From: Drechmeria coniospora
Taxonomy: Eukaryota; Ascomycota; Sordariomycetes; Hypocreales; Ophiocordycipitaceae
Reading direction: 5' to 3'
Assembly (NCBI RefSeq): GCF_001625195.1
Contig: NC_054389.1
Span: 2,760,147 to 2,824,146, forward strand
DNA: 64,000 nt
Shown here: in pieces, positions 23,854 through 34,900 of the stretch
Numbering within the stretch: position 1 is the first letter of the stretch
How the letters are laid out: every line of letters starts with the position of its first letter
Made by a program: the position numbers and the translations under genes
The notes under the pieces: generated by a model
Database searches by the model: none
Seen by the model: only the letters and a program-made list of their open reading frames with translations
What the model was told of the DNA's origin: nothing

Positions 23854-25896
23854 TTACTCGCCAGAAACGGCAAACTTGCTCAGGGCACGTAGGCGAGCAC
23901 CGTAAAAGTACAGCAACCAGATGCCGATGATGCCGATACAGCTCAGGCCGCCTAGCAGACTGGTACCCCGGGCGACGCCGAGGTGATCAAAGAGCGGGCT
24001 GGCAAAGAGGACACTTCCGCAGGCGAGAGCGCTGCGGAAGAAATCATTTGCCGCGAAGAGGCTGGCGGCGTATTGTGGGTAGCTGAGGGGAACGTAAATG
24101 AAGATGCACTGCATGACGATGAAGCAGGTGGCTCCGTAGATGGTGATGCCGATCGTCGGTACGATCCAATGAACTGACGGCCGCGCTGTCCAGGCAAAGA
24201 GAAACAAGCCGATGGTCGGGCCAAAGGCAGCGCCTAGAGCAGGTACGAGGCGGTCCTCCTGGGCGGAAAGGCCGAACTTGACGATGCGTGGGTTGACATA
24301 GAAGTAGAGGTAGCCACAGTAGATGACGACGCCGATGATGCACGAGATGAGGATGCAGAGGAAGACAAGGCCAATCTGGCCCAGGTTCATGCCGTAGTAG
24401 ACGGGGTAGACGAGCGGGAACACCTCGAAGACTGTTTTCATAAGGGGAGAAGGAACCGAGGTCAGCGAAAGAACTTGCCGGTCACCGGTGGGCTGGAGGA
24501 CTCACAAGAGTAGTATATGGCGTAGATGATGGCAGTGTAAATCTGCACAAACAACACGGCGGGATCCTTGATGGTGATCTCCATGGGCTTGATGAGGGCG
24601 TCGAAGAAGATGGAGGAGACCTTCATGTTGCGCTGATCGATCTCGCTCTGAGACATGAAGCGCTCGTTGCCCGTGAGCTTGCGGAGGCGGCGGGCGCGAT
24701 AGTACAGGATGGTCGGCGTGCTTGTCTCGGGCAGCAGGATGAACATGGCGAGCAGGATGGGGGCCGAGGCCCAGATGGACTCGAAGAGCGACCATCGCCA
24801 GCCCATGACGGGGACGGAGAAACCCGAGAGGAGCGGACCGAGAGCGGCTGGAAAGAGAAAGCGTGGTCAGTGAGCAATCCGAGAGTCGAGGCAAGCAAGC
24901 AGGGGGCGAGGGCATGGGGGAGAAGGGGGAGCTCGGCTTACGTCCACAGTAGGCGGCAGAGACCCAAGCGACCATGGCAAAGGGCAGGGCCATCAAGCTG
25001 TACATGTCGCCCAGCGAGGCGCCCCCAGAAGCCAAACAGGGCGAGCCGAAGAAGGCCTGGAGAAAGCGAAGGACGAGGAGACCGGCGAATGTGGAGGCAA
25101 AGGCGGTGGGGATGGAGAGGACGACGAAGAGGAACATGGTGATGATGTAGACGGGGCTGCGGCCGATGCGCGGGATTTCGCTCAGGGGCGAGAAGACGAG
25201 GGGTCCGATGCCGTAGCCAAGGACGTAGAGAGACAGGCCGAGGGTGGCCTCGAGCTGGCTGACGCCGAACTCCTCCATGATGCCATACGTGGAGGACGTG
25301 TAGATGGCCGAGGTGGCGTAGACGACGAAGGTATAGAGACAGATGATGACGCTGATGAGAGCACGCTTCCCGTTGGACCAGTTGTGGGGGTCGTCGGGGT
25401 CATCCGAGTAGTACCAGTCGACGAGGATGGCGCCGTCCTTTGTGCGCCGGGGCACGACAGGCAACGACTGTGTCTTCTCCATGGCGTGAAGCTGCTCGGC
25501 CTCGAGCCGTGACTCGGAAAAGGCCGGGGTGTCGACGGTGGAGGTGGTGCGATGAAGCTGCAGCTGCTGCGGGCCATGCTGCTCGTGGGCATCGCTTGAT
25601 GCTGATGTTTGTGTCGAGGAAGATGAGGGATCTTGATCAGGGCCGTCGTCACGATTGTCACGGTTTTCCTGGCGGCCACTCATGGAGGACGAGGAGGCGG
25701 AAGACGAGTTTGCAGTGCCCGCCCCGGGGTCAACGTTGGCGTCGACCCCTCCGCCGCCTTCTAGGCTGTCGAGAAGCTGCTTCCAGGGCTGGGGGAGGAC
25801 AAAATCCGGCCGCTCTTCGGGGTACTGAAGATATCTGTTGCGGGTGGCCCAGCGGATGAGCTGCCCGAGAGGGGCATCGCGGATCAAGGCAGCCAT
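23854..25896 (-). CDS. MFS transporter, DHA1 drug:H+ antiporter type
   Basis: A plasma-membrane proton-coupled exporter of the 12-helix DHA1 family (the FLU1/MDR1-like branch), likely moving xenobiotics, polyamines or similar small molecules; the substrate is not inferable. Exons 25896-24942, 24847-24506 and 24431-23854 give about 624 residues, in phase. The start is the ATG at 25896; the codon before it is TTG. A long hydrophilic, Ser-rich N-terminal tail (about 170 residues) precedes VDWYYSDDPDDPHNWSNGKR, the family signature before helix 1. The motif-A-like loop is FSPLSEIPRIGRSPVYI. The first six helices end near GASLGDMYSLMALPFAMVAW; a cytosolic loop (PTILYYRARRLRKLTG) and six further helices follow. 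Both intron junctions fall in phase 1. Neighbouring genes do not suggest a substrate. Confidence 0.88.
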
Positions 25897-27933
25897 CAAG
25901 TCGACTCGGCAGCGGCTGGTGATACTGGCACGTTCTGTGTCACCTTCGCACCTGCCGAACGAGGTTTGCGAGTCACGCCGTGGCGAATCGTTCTTGCCAG
26001 TTTGCGACGGACGCGGCTACCGGTGAGGCAGAGTACTGAGCAGGAACGACAAAGAGATGCTCCTCCCTGAGGAGTATGGCACGAACGCTCAAAGGTATGG
26101 ATATGATGTCTACTCGCTATCTAGGGAAAATCTACACCAGTGGCAACGGAACAGAGGTATATATAAATAAACGTCTATACGCACGCACAAGTAAGGAAGT
26201 ACACGAAGAATGAGCTGCAAAATCTAGGCCCATCTCGCATAAGCTTCCGTTTGGTTGGAAGGTGACTACAAGAAGGAGCTGATTGCGCAGGGCGAGCGGT
26301 TGAGGATGTGTTTGTCAGCCTGGCTGCTTCCAGCAATAATGGGCGAGGACCGCCGCCTCGTCCACGGACATCCGTGGCATCGCGCCCGCACCAGCGGCGC
26401 TTACTTCAGCCCACCAACCCGCTAGGCTGTTAGCCAGCTCGCCACGGCTCGGTAATTACTATGTCGTGCGCAATTGAAACGGTCCTTCTGGCGGCGTCGG
26501 TTCGCGGCTCCAGCGGGACGGAGCGGATCCAATCGCTGGAATAGGAGGTTGGACGTGACCTTGGACACTCGCTTCGTCCCTCCTCTGTCACCACCGAGTG
26601 GCTGGTACTTACGATCATTACCTACCAGCTGTGCTCTTGACTCCTTCTTTGCCTACTAGGTACTCGTAAGTATGAATAGCTTGTAGCTAGCAAGTGAACT
26701 TATGGCACTTCGCACCAAAGACGTTGAGTTGAATGGTACCGTCCTGTACTCCGTACATTAATACATACCTGCTGTGTCTAGGCACATACTTCAAACTTGT
26801 AGGGACAGACGTCCACCACGAATAGGTAGGCACCTACCAACACACGAGACGTATAATTACTTCATGCTCGAGACTGAACTATATATGCATACTTGCTGTA
26901 CGGAGTAGATATGGAGTAGATATGGAGAAGATACGGAGTAGATACGGAGTATGGAGTAGTATTAGGCCGTTACGCAACGCGATGTGATGGATCACTAGTG
27001 ATGATCCGACAGCGCTACTTGAGTACGTACTGTACTAACAGGTAATACTTGCGCAGATCATTAACTCGCACTAGTTGGTGGTGGCTGTCTGCCTATCTGG
27101 GCACTTGTAAGTGCCTGGCGTTACGTCTATCACATACTAGAACGAAATACCACCTGCGCCCTACATTGGCACGTGCATGCTTGCACGGCATGTACTCCGT
27201 ACTCGCACTGATTACCAATGTTTCAAAGACCCATACTGATAGGAATGTAACAAGTAATAATTATTACTATCTTGATACTGTCAAGTACCGTACCTCGCTC
27301 CTAGTTCTTCTCAAGTAGTGCCATGGTAGCACCCGATGAGTTGCACTTATCGCTCAGTCGCCATGGATCCGTCAGTTCCGTACGTGTAAACCAATTATAA
27401 TCCTCCTCACAATGACGCCATCGCGCACGAAATTCGATCTCGCGGATGCTTGTCTGCCTTCTTCTCACCTCGAATGTAGGTAGTATTGATGATCAGGTAG
27501 CCAAGTAGTCGTCACGGAGCGAGCTCTAGCGAACATCTGGTACCCACCAGTTTCATGGTACCCGTTGACATCATCACCTTCTATCCACCACCTAATTGTA
27601 GTGTGTCACCTTGCCGTCGTTTCTCATCCTCGGATGAAACCCGCCTGATGTATGGAGAATGTGCTTGTGTGTGTAAATGTAGGTATGCATGCTCCATGCA
27701 CGTGCGTTTGGATGCATGTACATACGCGTACATAAATGTAAGCAGCTCTGCGTATGCCTCGCCACAGTCATGTCGGACACGGATGGTGATGATATCGACA
27801 TCCGACCAACGATGATGCCATGCAGACCAACGTAGCCAGGCACTTGGGCAGCCGCCACCGCAAGTACAGAGACGTGGTGTCGGATCCAGACACGGACACC
27901 GCAGACGAGCCTGTCTGCTCTGCTCTGGTCTGC
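25897..27933. other. 2-kb spacer upstream of MFS gene with motif-derived tandem array
   Basis: No gene is supported. It includes the promoter of the MFS gene (right of 25896) and the 3' flank of the PPR-like gene. GTAC words are dense between 26740 and 27310, with full motif copies at 26746-26756 and 27192-27202 and a tandem array at 26898-26960. The open frames here are short and have no protein-like composition. Confidence 0.5.
26898..26960. repeat. 11-bp tandem repeat derived from the TACGGAGTA motif
   Basis: After one GTACGGAGTA, the sequence runs as consecutive 11-bp units: AGATATGGAGT, AGATATGGAGA, AGATACGGAGT, AGATACGGAGT, then a partial ATGGAGT. Units differ only at the C/T and T/A positions. 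The unit is the intergenic motif with AGA replacing part of its GTAC spacer. Confidence 0.8.
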
Positions 27934-29760
27934 TCAACTCTTCGCCGATGCAGCGCCAACTTCCTTCCGCTGGGCCGCCCGCCTCGCCAGCCGCGACTGC
28001 TGCAGCACCCTCTGCACGGTTGATCTCGTCTCGATACTGCTCAGCTTGTCCACAACGTCCCAGATCCGACCATCCTCGCAAGCAACCGCCTGTTCGACCA
28101 GCGCCTTGACCCACGTCAGCTCCTGCTCGCCGGTAGCGGACGAAGCAGACGCCGACACCGCCTGTGCCGCGAACCGAAACGCAAGATCCATCTGCCCGGC
28201 CTCGGCGCAGGCCGAGATAAGCCTTGCGTACTCTCGTGGGTAGCGCACCGGGTCGTCTTCCTCGGTAACGTTGCGCATGTAGTCTTGCATCAACCTGTTC
28301 CTCGTTTCGCCGTCCCGGGAGTGCATGATGAGAGCCTGCATCGCTCGGGCACCTGCCGGCTCGCCGCACAGATGCACAACGTCGCCGTAGAGATCCATCG
28401 CCCTTTCGCCACCATGAATTTCCGCCGTCGCCTCCAACACCAGGTCGACCACGGCTGCCGGTGCTTGGCCGCCAATGTCCAGACTCCTGAGGGCCGACTC
28501 GACATCGCCGATGAGTTTCGGCTTGCGCCTCATTGCCGCATGCATTGCTCGCGTGTTCCCACGCCCGATGCAGATGCCGTTTCCCTTCATGATGCAGAGG
28601 ACGCGCAACGCGCCTACCATGTCGCCGCTCTTGACGAACGACTCGGCTACCGCCTCGTAGTGGTAAGCCAGAACGCGGGTCCTCTGGGCAATCATGTCGA
28701 GCGCTTCCGTCGCCAGAGAAGCATCGCCGTGCCGCGCCGCCGTCGCCAGCACGTTTTCGACAATGCCGTCGGGAACCTGCAGCGGGGAGCCCTTGACCGT
28801 GCCGTTCCAGCAATAGACGGTCCCTGCGTGGTGGAAATACCTGCTGCAGACATCCAAAGCGTAGTGTAGAAGCCTTGGGACCGCGCCATCCGAAGGCAGC
28901 AGCATCTTCCTGCGACGGAGAAGCTGCATCATCTCGTCCACGAAACCTAGCTTGCCGAAGACCATGATGAAGATATCATACGTCCACCCTTCGACTGGAC
29001 TTTCCTTCTCCAACAACCTGGCGTACGCCAGCTCGTATTGTCCATCGCGCAGCAGGCCGAGCACCACACTCTGCCTCGAGGAAGTATCGACCGTAAACCA
29101 GAATTCTTGCATGACGGCTAGTATCGACTGGCGTAGGACGTAATCCGGGTGATTGGCGAGGACTGCCAACGCGCTTCGGCACATGGCCTCGGTCGGCTTC
29201 ATTCCCAGGACGGATATGTCGTCGAGGAGCCTGCGCATCCCCTTCGCGGAACCCTTGGGCTCGATCATGGCGTCCATGATGCATTCGTAAAGGAGAGGGC
29301 TCGCAGGCTGACCTCGGACTTCGAGCAGATGGCGGACGAGCTGGATGATCCGTCCATGGCGGTCAATGTCTTGGCCATGGTAGCTCCAGCCTCGAGGGTC
29401 ACGCATCGCCAGGAGGGCACCGATGATGTCTTCCACCGGTGAACCCATCAGGGTCGCCTCGGTTGGCGACGTCGGACCAAGAAGACGGTCCTCCCAGGCG
29501 GAACGTCGCCCTGGCGCTCCATGAGGCGCCGCAGATCGAGTTGCCGTCGCAGAACCCGCTCCGGCCATGTCGACCGTCCCGCCCGTTCTAATTGGCGTCG
29601 CTGCATACCGCCGACGCTGCCTCAGCCTCGTATGGACGTCGTGAATAGGATGCGCGAGCATGGGGTGTGCGGACGCGTCGGCATGTCGCAGCGCAATCCT
29701 GTGGGCTGCTGGGCACAAGCCGTGCCGCAGTCCATCATACATCCATTGACTAACGCGCAT
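27934..29760 (-). CDS. Putative mitochondrial pentatricopeptide-repeat (PPR-like) protein
   Basis: A single-exon frame of 608 residues. The N-terminus is Arg/His/Ala-rich with few acidic residues (RIALRHADASAHPM, then RLRQRRRYAA), as expected of a mitochondrial presequence. The body is entirely helical in appearance and contains several PPR-like helix pairs: SPLLYECIMDAMIEPKGSAK, YDIFIMVFGKLGFVDEMMQL, YEAVAESFVKSGDMVGALRV and YARLISACAEAGQMDLAFRF. These resemble degenerate 35-residue repeats of fungal mitochondrial RNA-processing or translation factors. The C-terminus is basic (SRLARRAAQRKEVGAA). A 410-codon frame on the same strand (28813-27581) overlaps it in another phase and is Gly/Arg-rich shadow. 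Membership in the PPR group is inferred from pattern only; no specific orthologue is claimed. Confidence 0.72.
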   Translation of the reverse strand: MRVSQWMYDGLRHGLCPAAHRIALRHADASAHPMLAHPIHDVHTRLRQRRRYAATPIRTGGTVDMAGAGSATATRSAAPHGAPGRRSAWEDRLLGPTSPTEATLMGSPVEDIIGALLAMRDPRGWSYHGQDIDRHGRIIQLVRHLLEVRGQPASPLLYECIMDAMIEPKGSAKGMRRLLDDISVLGMKPTEAMCRSALAVLANHPDYVLRQSILAVMQEFWFTVDTSSRQSVVLGLLRDGQYELAYARLLEKESPVEGWTYDIFIMVFGKLGFVDEMMQLLRRRKMLLPSDGAVPRLLHYALDVCSRYFHHAGTVYCWNGTVKGSPLQVPDGIVENVLATAARHGDASLATEALDMIAQRTRVLAYHYEAVAESFVKSGDMVGALRVLCIMKGNGICIGRGNTRAMHAAMRRKPKLIGDVESALRSLDIGGQAPAAVVDLVLEATAEIHGGERAMDLYGDVVHLCGEPAGARAMQALIMHSRDGETRNRLMQDYMRNVTEEDDPVRYPREYARLISACAEAGQMDLAFRFAAQAVSASASSATGEQELTWVKALVEQAVACEDGRIWDVVDKLSSIETRSTVQRVLQQSRLARRAAQRKEVGAASAKS

Positions 29761-30707
29761 GGTCGCCCATCGCGCCTCGCCCGGCGCTGTTGTCTTGAAA
29801 AACGGGTTCTATGAGAGCTTGTGGACGCAAACATGACAAGATCTGTGCAGCGGATGGCACACAGCAATCTATGAGGCTGTAACAGTGTGTGTACAAGAAA
29901 CCACTACCAGTGTGGAGTCCGTCCATGTACTCCGTACCAACTGTGCAGAGGAGGACTACACCTACTCCGTACGGAGGAAATTACTGGTACATGCATTACT
30001 TTAATCCGTACGGAGTACGAAGTACTTTAGACAGCAATTCCCTGTTATTTCATACTACATCCGTGCAAGGTACTCATGTAGGCACTTATTATACTACATC
30101 AATACTTGCATGTACAACTAAGTAAGGTCAACATCCATACAAGGTACTCACGTAGGTATTACTTACGGAGTACTATACTGCATCAATACTTAAGTACATG
30201 TACAACTACTAAAGTAAGGCCAACTGGCGGAGGGTTGACAGTCGCGTGTAAGGCTTTCACTCGCCTCCACAAGTAAGTACATGTGCATGTACAGTACATG
30301 TACAAGTACTAGTCAGAACCCAAGTATTATTAATCAATTACTCCTTACGGAAGTACTGCACATATATTTATCCAGTATACTCCTACGGAGTACGGCAGAC
30401 CTGTATGTGTATATGTGTGATATGCAGCTATCGCGATAGCTACATATCCCACTTAACCGTCCCCACGCAACGTCAAAGCACTATGAGTTATGTTGAGTGT
30501 TGCAAGCATGCTTATGTACGCACTAGTGTAACCACTAGTAATGTCCAAGTACGAGTTCTGCGTGCGTCACAGTGCTTCAGCTCAAATCAACGCCAAGAGA
30601 CCAGAACCAGTACACATTACCCAGACACATACATACTCGCACCTCTCGACCTCGCCGCAGACGCACGCCCTGCCACTGCAAACCTTGCATCGTGTGAGCA
30701 GGAAATC
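29761..30707. promoter_or_regulatory. Divergent spacer PPR-like/LSM4 with GTAC island and duplication
   Basis: This contains the promoters of both flanking genes. From 29890 to 30410 it is a dense GTAC island with full motifs at 29927-29937 and 30008-30018 and 10-mers at 29963-29972 and 30384-30393. A roughly 75-90 bp tandem duplication (annotated separately) lies inside it. The last 250 bp before the LSM4 ATG are motif-free. No gene is seen. Confidence 0.6.
30057..30224. repeat. Tandem duplication, copies differing by a motif-bearing 10-bp insert
   Basis: Copy 1 (30057-30130) and copy 2 (30131-30222) share ACATCC, CAAGGTACTCA[T/C]GTAGG, ATACT[A/G]CATCAATACTT, CATGTACAACT and AAGTAAGG[T/C]CAAC in the same order. 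Copy 2 has an extra ACGGAGTACT at 30165-30174, completing a TTACGGAGTAC motif, plus short AAGTA-like and CTA additions. Apart from these inserts most positions match. Confidence 0.75.
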
Positions 30708-31341
30708 ATGGTACGAGGCTGTCTGAACCCTTGATGCGATGGACATGTCCTGGAGCCACCAGACCAGAGAAACTAATTTTCCACTTGCTTCAATCCCAGC
30801 TGCCTCTAGGCCTGCTCAACGCCGCCCAAGGCCATCCTATGCTCGTCGAGCTGAAGAATGGCGAGACATTCAACGGGCATCTTGTCCAGTGCGACACGTG
30901 GATGAACCTCACCCTCAAAGAGGTGGTCCAGACCAGTCCTGTATCCCCCCCCCCCCCAGCCTTCCATTTGTCCCCACCCCACGGGAAACGGGAACTTGGC
31001 CTTTTGAATCCAGTAAGGCTAACATGATATATTTCAAATAGGATGGAGGCAAGTTTGTGCGGTTAAAAGAAGCATATATCAAGGGCAACAATGTGAGCAG
31101 GGCCCTCGCAGCTTACTCACCCATCCAATGTACTGATATAGCTCAGATCAAATATCTCCGAATCCCTCCCGAAATCATCGACAAGGCCACCGAATTGCAA
31201 AATCGCCCACAGAGCAATTATAGGGGTGGCAGAGGTGGCGGATATTCAAGAGGCGACCATGGCGGAGGTCGCGGCACTGGAGATAGAGGGAGGGGGAGTC
31301 GTGGAGGAGGCCGAGGTCGCGGCAGAGGAAGAGGTCAATGA
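30708..31341 (+). CDS. LSM4: U6 snRNA-associated Sm-like protein Lsm4
   Basis: Lsm4 is a subunit of the Lsm1-7 ring (cytoplasmic mRNA decapping) and the Lsm2-8 ring (nuclear U6 snRNA). Exons 30708-30710, 30800-30940, 31042-31092 and 31147-31341 give 129 residues, in phase 0 throughout. The first coding exon is the ATG alone. The Sm fold is clear: [39 protein letters not shown] (Sm1), then [20 protein letters not shown] with IKYLRIP (Sm2). The C-terminal 45 residues are an Arg-Gly tail ([16 protein letters not shown]...RGRGRGQ) typical of Lsm4, which can drive P-body association. Intron 2 begins GTAT and then a run of 13 C. It is divergent from the PPR-like gene and convergent with FAS2. Confidence 0.93.
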
Positions 31342-31976
31342 CCTGGCCGGAGGGAATTATGGTTGGTCCCATGATTCAATGCCGTTGCATACCATGTACT
31401 ATCTCGACCATCGCGTCATAAAGCATTGGGCCGACTGCGTCAAGGAGGGTAAGCCTCGCTGGAAGGGGGAACACCGCATGAGTTCGAGGACTTTCGCTCT
31501 TGTGATGCCGTGCATGATGGAGCTCAAAATGCGCCCGCATGCTACCTCTTCGAGGTTTCCACGACTCGGATCGTGCTGATGCATCATCGAGCAAGCATCG
31601 GTATTCTAGCCTTTCGCATTACCAGCGGCAGGCCTCGACCCAACATCCCTATATACCTTCTTCGGTGGCCCTTGGTCATGAGATACACGTATCAGTACCA
31701 TTCTCTCAAGATTACTTCAAAGTTGCAAACTTTTCAAACAATATCATGGTACATTAAACGTGAAGTACTGTCTACTGATTGCGAAGAATCACTGATGCAA
31801 GCCACTCTTTTGAAAGCATCCTCTAAGCCATATTCCCCCACCAATCATCGAGTTAGTTCACTTGCAGAACCAAAAACTACTCCCAAGTCAACGCCGGAAA
31901 CCGCATCCCATTGAGCTGCCAGGTCTACCAAACCCATGCTGCAATGCATACTGAACACTGCTAGCTACATCCCAGT
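31342..31976. other. Convergent spacer LSM4/FAS2
   Basis: This presumably contains both 3' UTRs. The short + strand frame at 31510-31914 is AT-rich and not protein-like. There is no GTAC island and no gene. Confidence 0.5.
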
Positions 31977-34900
31977 CTAAAAGGTGGCAACGGCCACGGC
32001 GACAGCCTGGCTGTCGGAGTGGGAGATGGACAGCGTAATATTCTTCACACCAGCTTGCTTCGCAGCAGCAGCCGCTGTGCCATGGAGCTGTTTCAATGTT
32101 AGCTGCTGCGACAAACTAGCGTTACATGGCCATGCTTACCGAGACAGCAGGTGCGCCGTTTTCGTCACGCAGAATTTCAATGTCCTTCATCGCCGCGCCG
32201 GCACCCTTGCTGGCAACACCGAGAGACTTGAAAACGGCCTCCTTCGCACTCCACCGGCCAGCGAAGGAGCTTTGTGGGCTCGGGGCCTTTTGGCAATACT
32301 TGATTTCCTCCGCCGTAAAGTTGCGCTCCAGGAACACGTCGTTGTCAATATTGACAGACGATATATGCTCGATGTCAACGCCAACCTTGCTGTTCTTGTT
32401 GGCCACCTTGTGAGCCAGCGCTTCCATGACCTTCTGAGTCTCTCCGACCCTGGAAGCCGGCACAATCTTCTCGGACTGCTTCATGAAATTGGCAGAATAT
32501 TTGAGCTCAGATGTCGCCGTTTCGGAGACGCGAGCATCGGGGTTCAGAAGCACACTGCTCAGCTGCTCGTCGGAATACGGGGAGTTTGTCTTGGCCACGA
32601 AGAGGCTGTTGTTGATGAGACCGTTGTGGAAGAAACGGTAGGCCTTCTTCTGCCGTGCTTCCACTTTGGCGCAGTATTCGTCGTAGCTTCGCTCGTCGAG
32701 CGTCGCGTACAGATATTTGGGGTGGATACCAATGGCCTGCGCACCCTTTTGTCCGAAGCCAAAGGATGTGACGGAGAAGGCCTTGATGCCATCCGTCTGG
32801 ATGCTGCGGCTGGGGTACACGATGAGGTCGTACTGTTCCATGATAGGATCGACATTGTCGGCATTGCGATTGCCAGGAACCAAGCCGGTATTAAGAACCT
32901 GCAGGCAGCCGTTCATCATCCAAGCACCCGCAGCACCCTTTGGATGACCAGTGAGGTACTTCTGGAAGATTCCGAGCACGGCGTTGCCCTTGCTGCGTCC
33001 GAGATGGCGAAGCTGCTGGCAAATAACCGATGACTCGTTCTTATCGTTCGCTTTGGTAGAGGTGCCATGGAAGGAGGCAACGCCAAGATCGTCGATGGTA
33101 AGACCCCAGGTGGCGAGGGCACCACGAAGTGGAGCGATGCTGGTGTCGCTCTTCCAAAAGTTGTTGCCCATACTTCGAAGGAGCTCCTTTTCTTGGCGAG
33201 CGGCTTCCTTTTCAATATGCGCGATGCGGTCGTGGGCGTACTCCTTCTCATCAAAACAGGTACCCTGAGCCTTCATTGCATCAATCTCTTCGTGCACAAA
33301 CTCCAGCTCGGATTCCTGCCATTGCTTGATGTGCCTCTTGCGAATCTCAATCTGGCGGCGGCGGTAATCGATGTTCAGCAGGGGCGATGGATACTTGCCG
33401 GCATGCTCGCGGGCCGTCGTGAGCACACCCTGACCAGGGGCCGGAACAGAACGACCAATCTTATCAGATGCGGTCGTGGTGAGAGCCAAGATGCCGTAGA
33501 TCGGAACACCCATGTCGAGGGCCAGCTTGGCCGTCATGATAACCTGAATACCACAGCCCTGGGACTCCATGAAGCCGTTCCTGGTGGTGGTGGTGGGGCG
33601 GGACATCTCCTTCGGGGTTCGACCATGTGCCAACTCATCAACGGTATTGCTTGTCGCCTTCATGTTGGCAAACTCGTACGAGCCTTCTTCGCCAAAGTCA
33701 TCAAATCCACCCACGAAGCAAACACGAGCCTTGCCCTCCATGATGGTTTCATACCCAATGTCCACCGACTCCACCGCAGTGGCGCAGGCACCAACAGGTG
33801 TCTTGATGGGTCCCGACGAGGAGATCAGCAGCATGTTCACCCAAGCGGCCATCGTGTTGATGAACGACTCCTGGAGGATATCATTTTGGAGAGGTTTGTC
33901 AAGGAAACGATCCTTATGCATCCCGCGGAGAGCAGCAGCGCCACCCATGCCGGATCCGACGCAGTTGCCGACTTCGGAGACGTGAACATACTTGTAGAAC
34001 TCGTAAGGGTCGGTTATGCCGCAGGAGAGGAGCGCCTCGGCAGTAGAGACCAAGAGGAAAAGAGTGACAGGGTCGACTTGCGAGATGATGTCCTCCGGGA
34101 TGCCGTATCGTTTGGCGTCCCAGCCGGTCGGTATCTGACCTGCGACGAGGCGATCGAAGCGGAGAGCCTTGGGGATCCAGAGCGACGCACCCTTCTTCAC
34201 GCGGATGGTGTACTCGCCGCTGTCGGGAATCTCGAATATCTCGACCTTGTCGCCATGCTCGCGTCGGAACTCTTCAGCAGTCTCCTTGGAAGCCTCAAAG
34301 GGCTCGAGGTCTTCTTCAATGACGACCTCGTGAAGCAGCTGCTTCTTGTTGGGGTCATATCCGTCAAACAGCTCCGGCTCGATTAGGCGAATACCCGAGT
34401 GCTCCAGGATGAACTTCTCATACTTCTGCTTAATGTCTTTTTCCTCGACTGGGTCACCAGTCTTTGCATCGACCCAGCCGGAGTACGGCTTACCCTTCAG
34501 TGGGCCCTTGTGGTTCTTGATGAGGCCCATGATCCAGGCCATCTCGACGCAACCTTCAAGAGAGAACTCGCCATATGCCTCCATCTCCCATCTGGTACGA
34601 GAGTTGCCCCAAGGGCCGACTTCCGCGAAACCGGTGATGACGACGACCTTTTCGAGGTCCACCATACCCTTCAGCTTTTCATTATGGGGGGCAATCTCGG
34701 TCTTCCAATCTGGCCGCGTGGGGAAGTCGAATTTAATGTTGGCGCGTGGGTCAACCGTCTTCTTCTTGTAAAGAGCCTCCGATTGGGCACCGTTGACAAT
34801 GGTGTTTTCAATGGCGCTCTCCTTGGCGACGGCCTTGCGGATCTCGCTTGTTTCCATAATATCCTTGCGGAGTTTCGTCATTGCCTCGTTCAGGTTGGGG

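Noticed and set aside
27581..28813. 410-codon minus frame overlapping the PPR-like gene
   Set aside because: It is Gly/Arg-rich, lies in a different phase of the better PPR-like frame and runs into the intergenic region.
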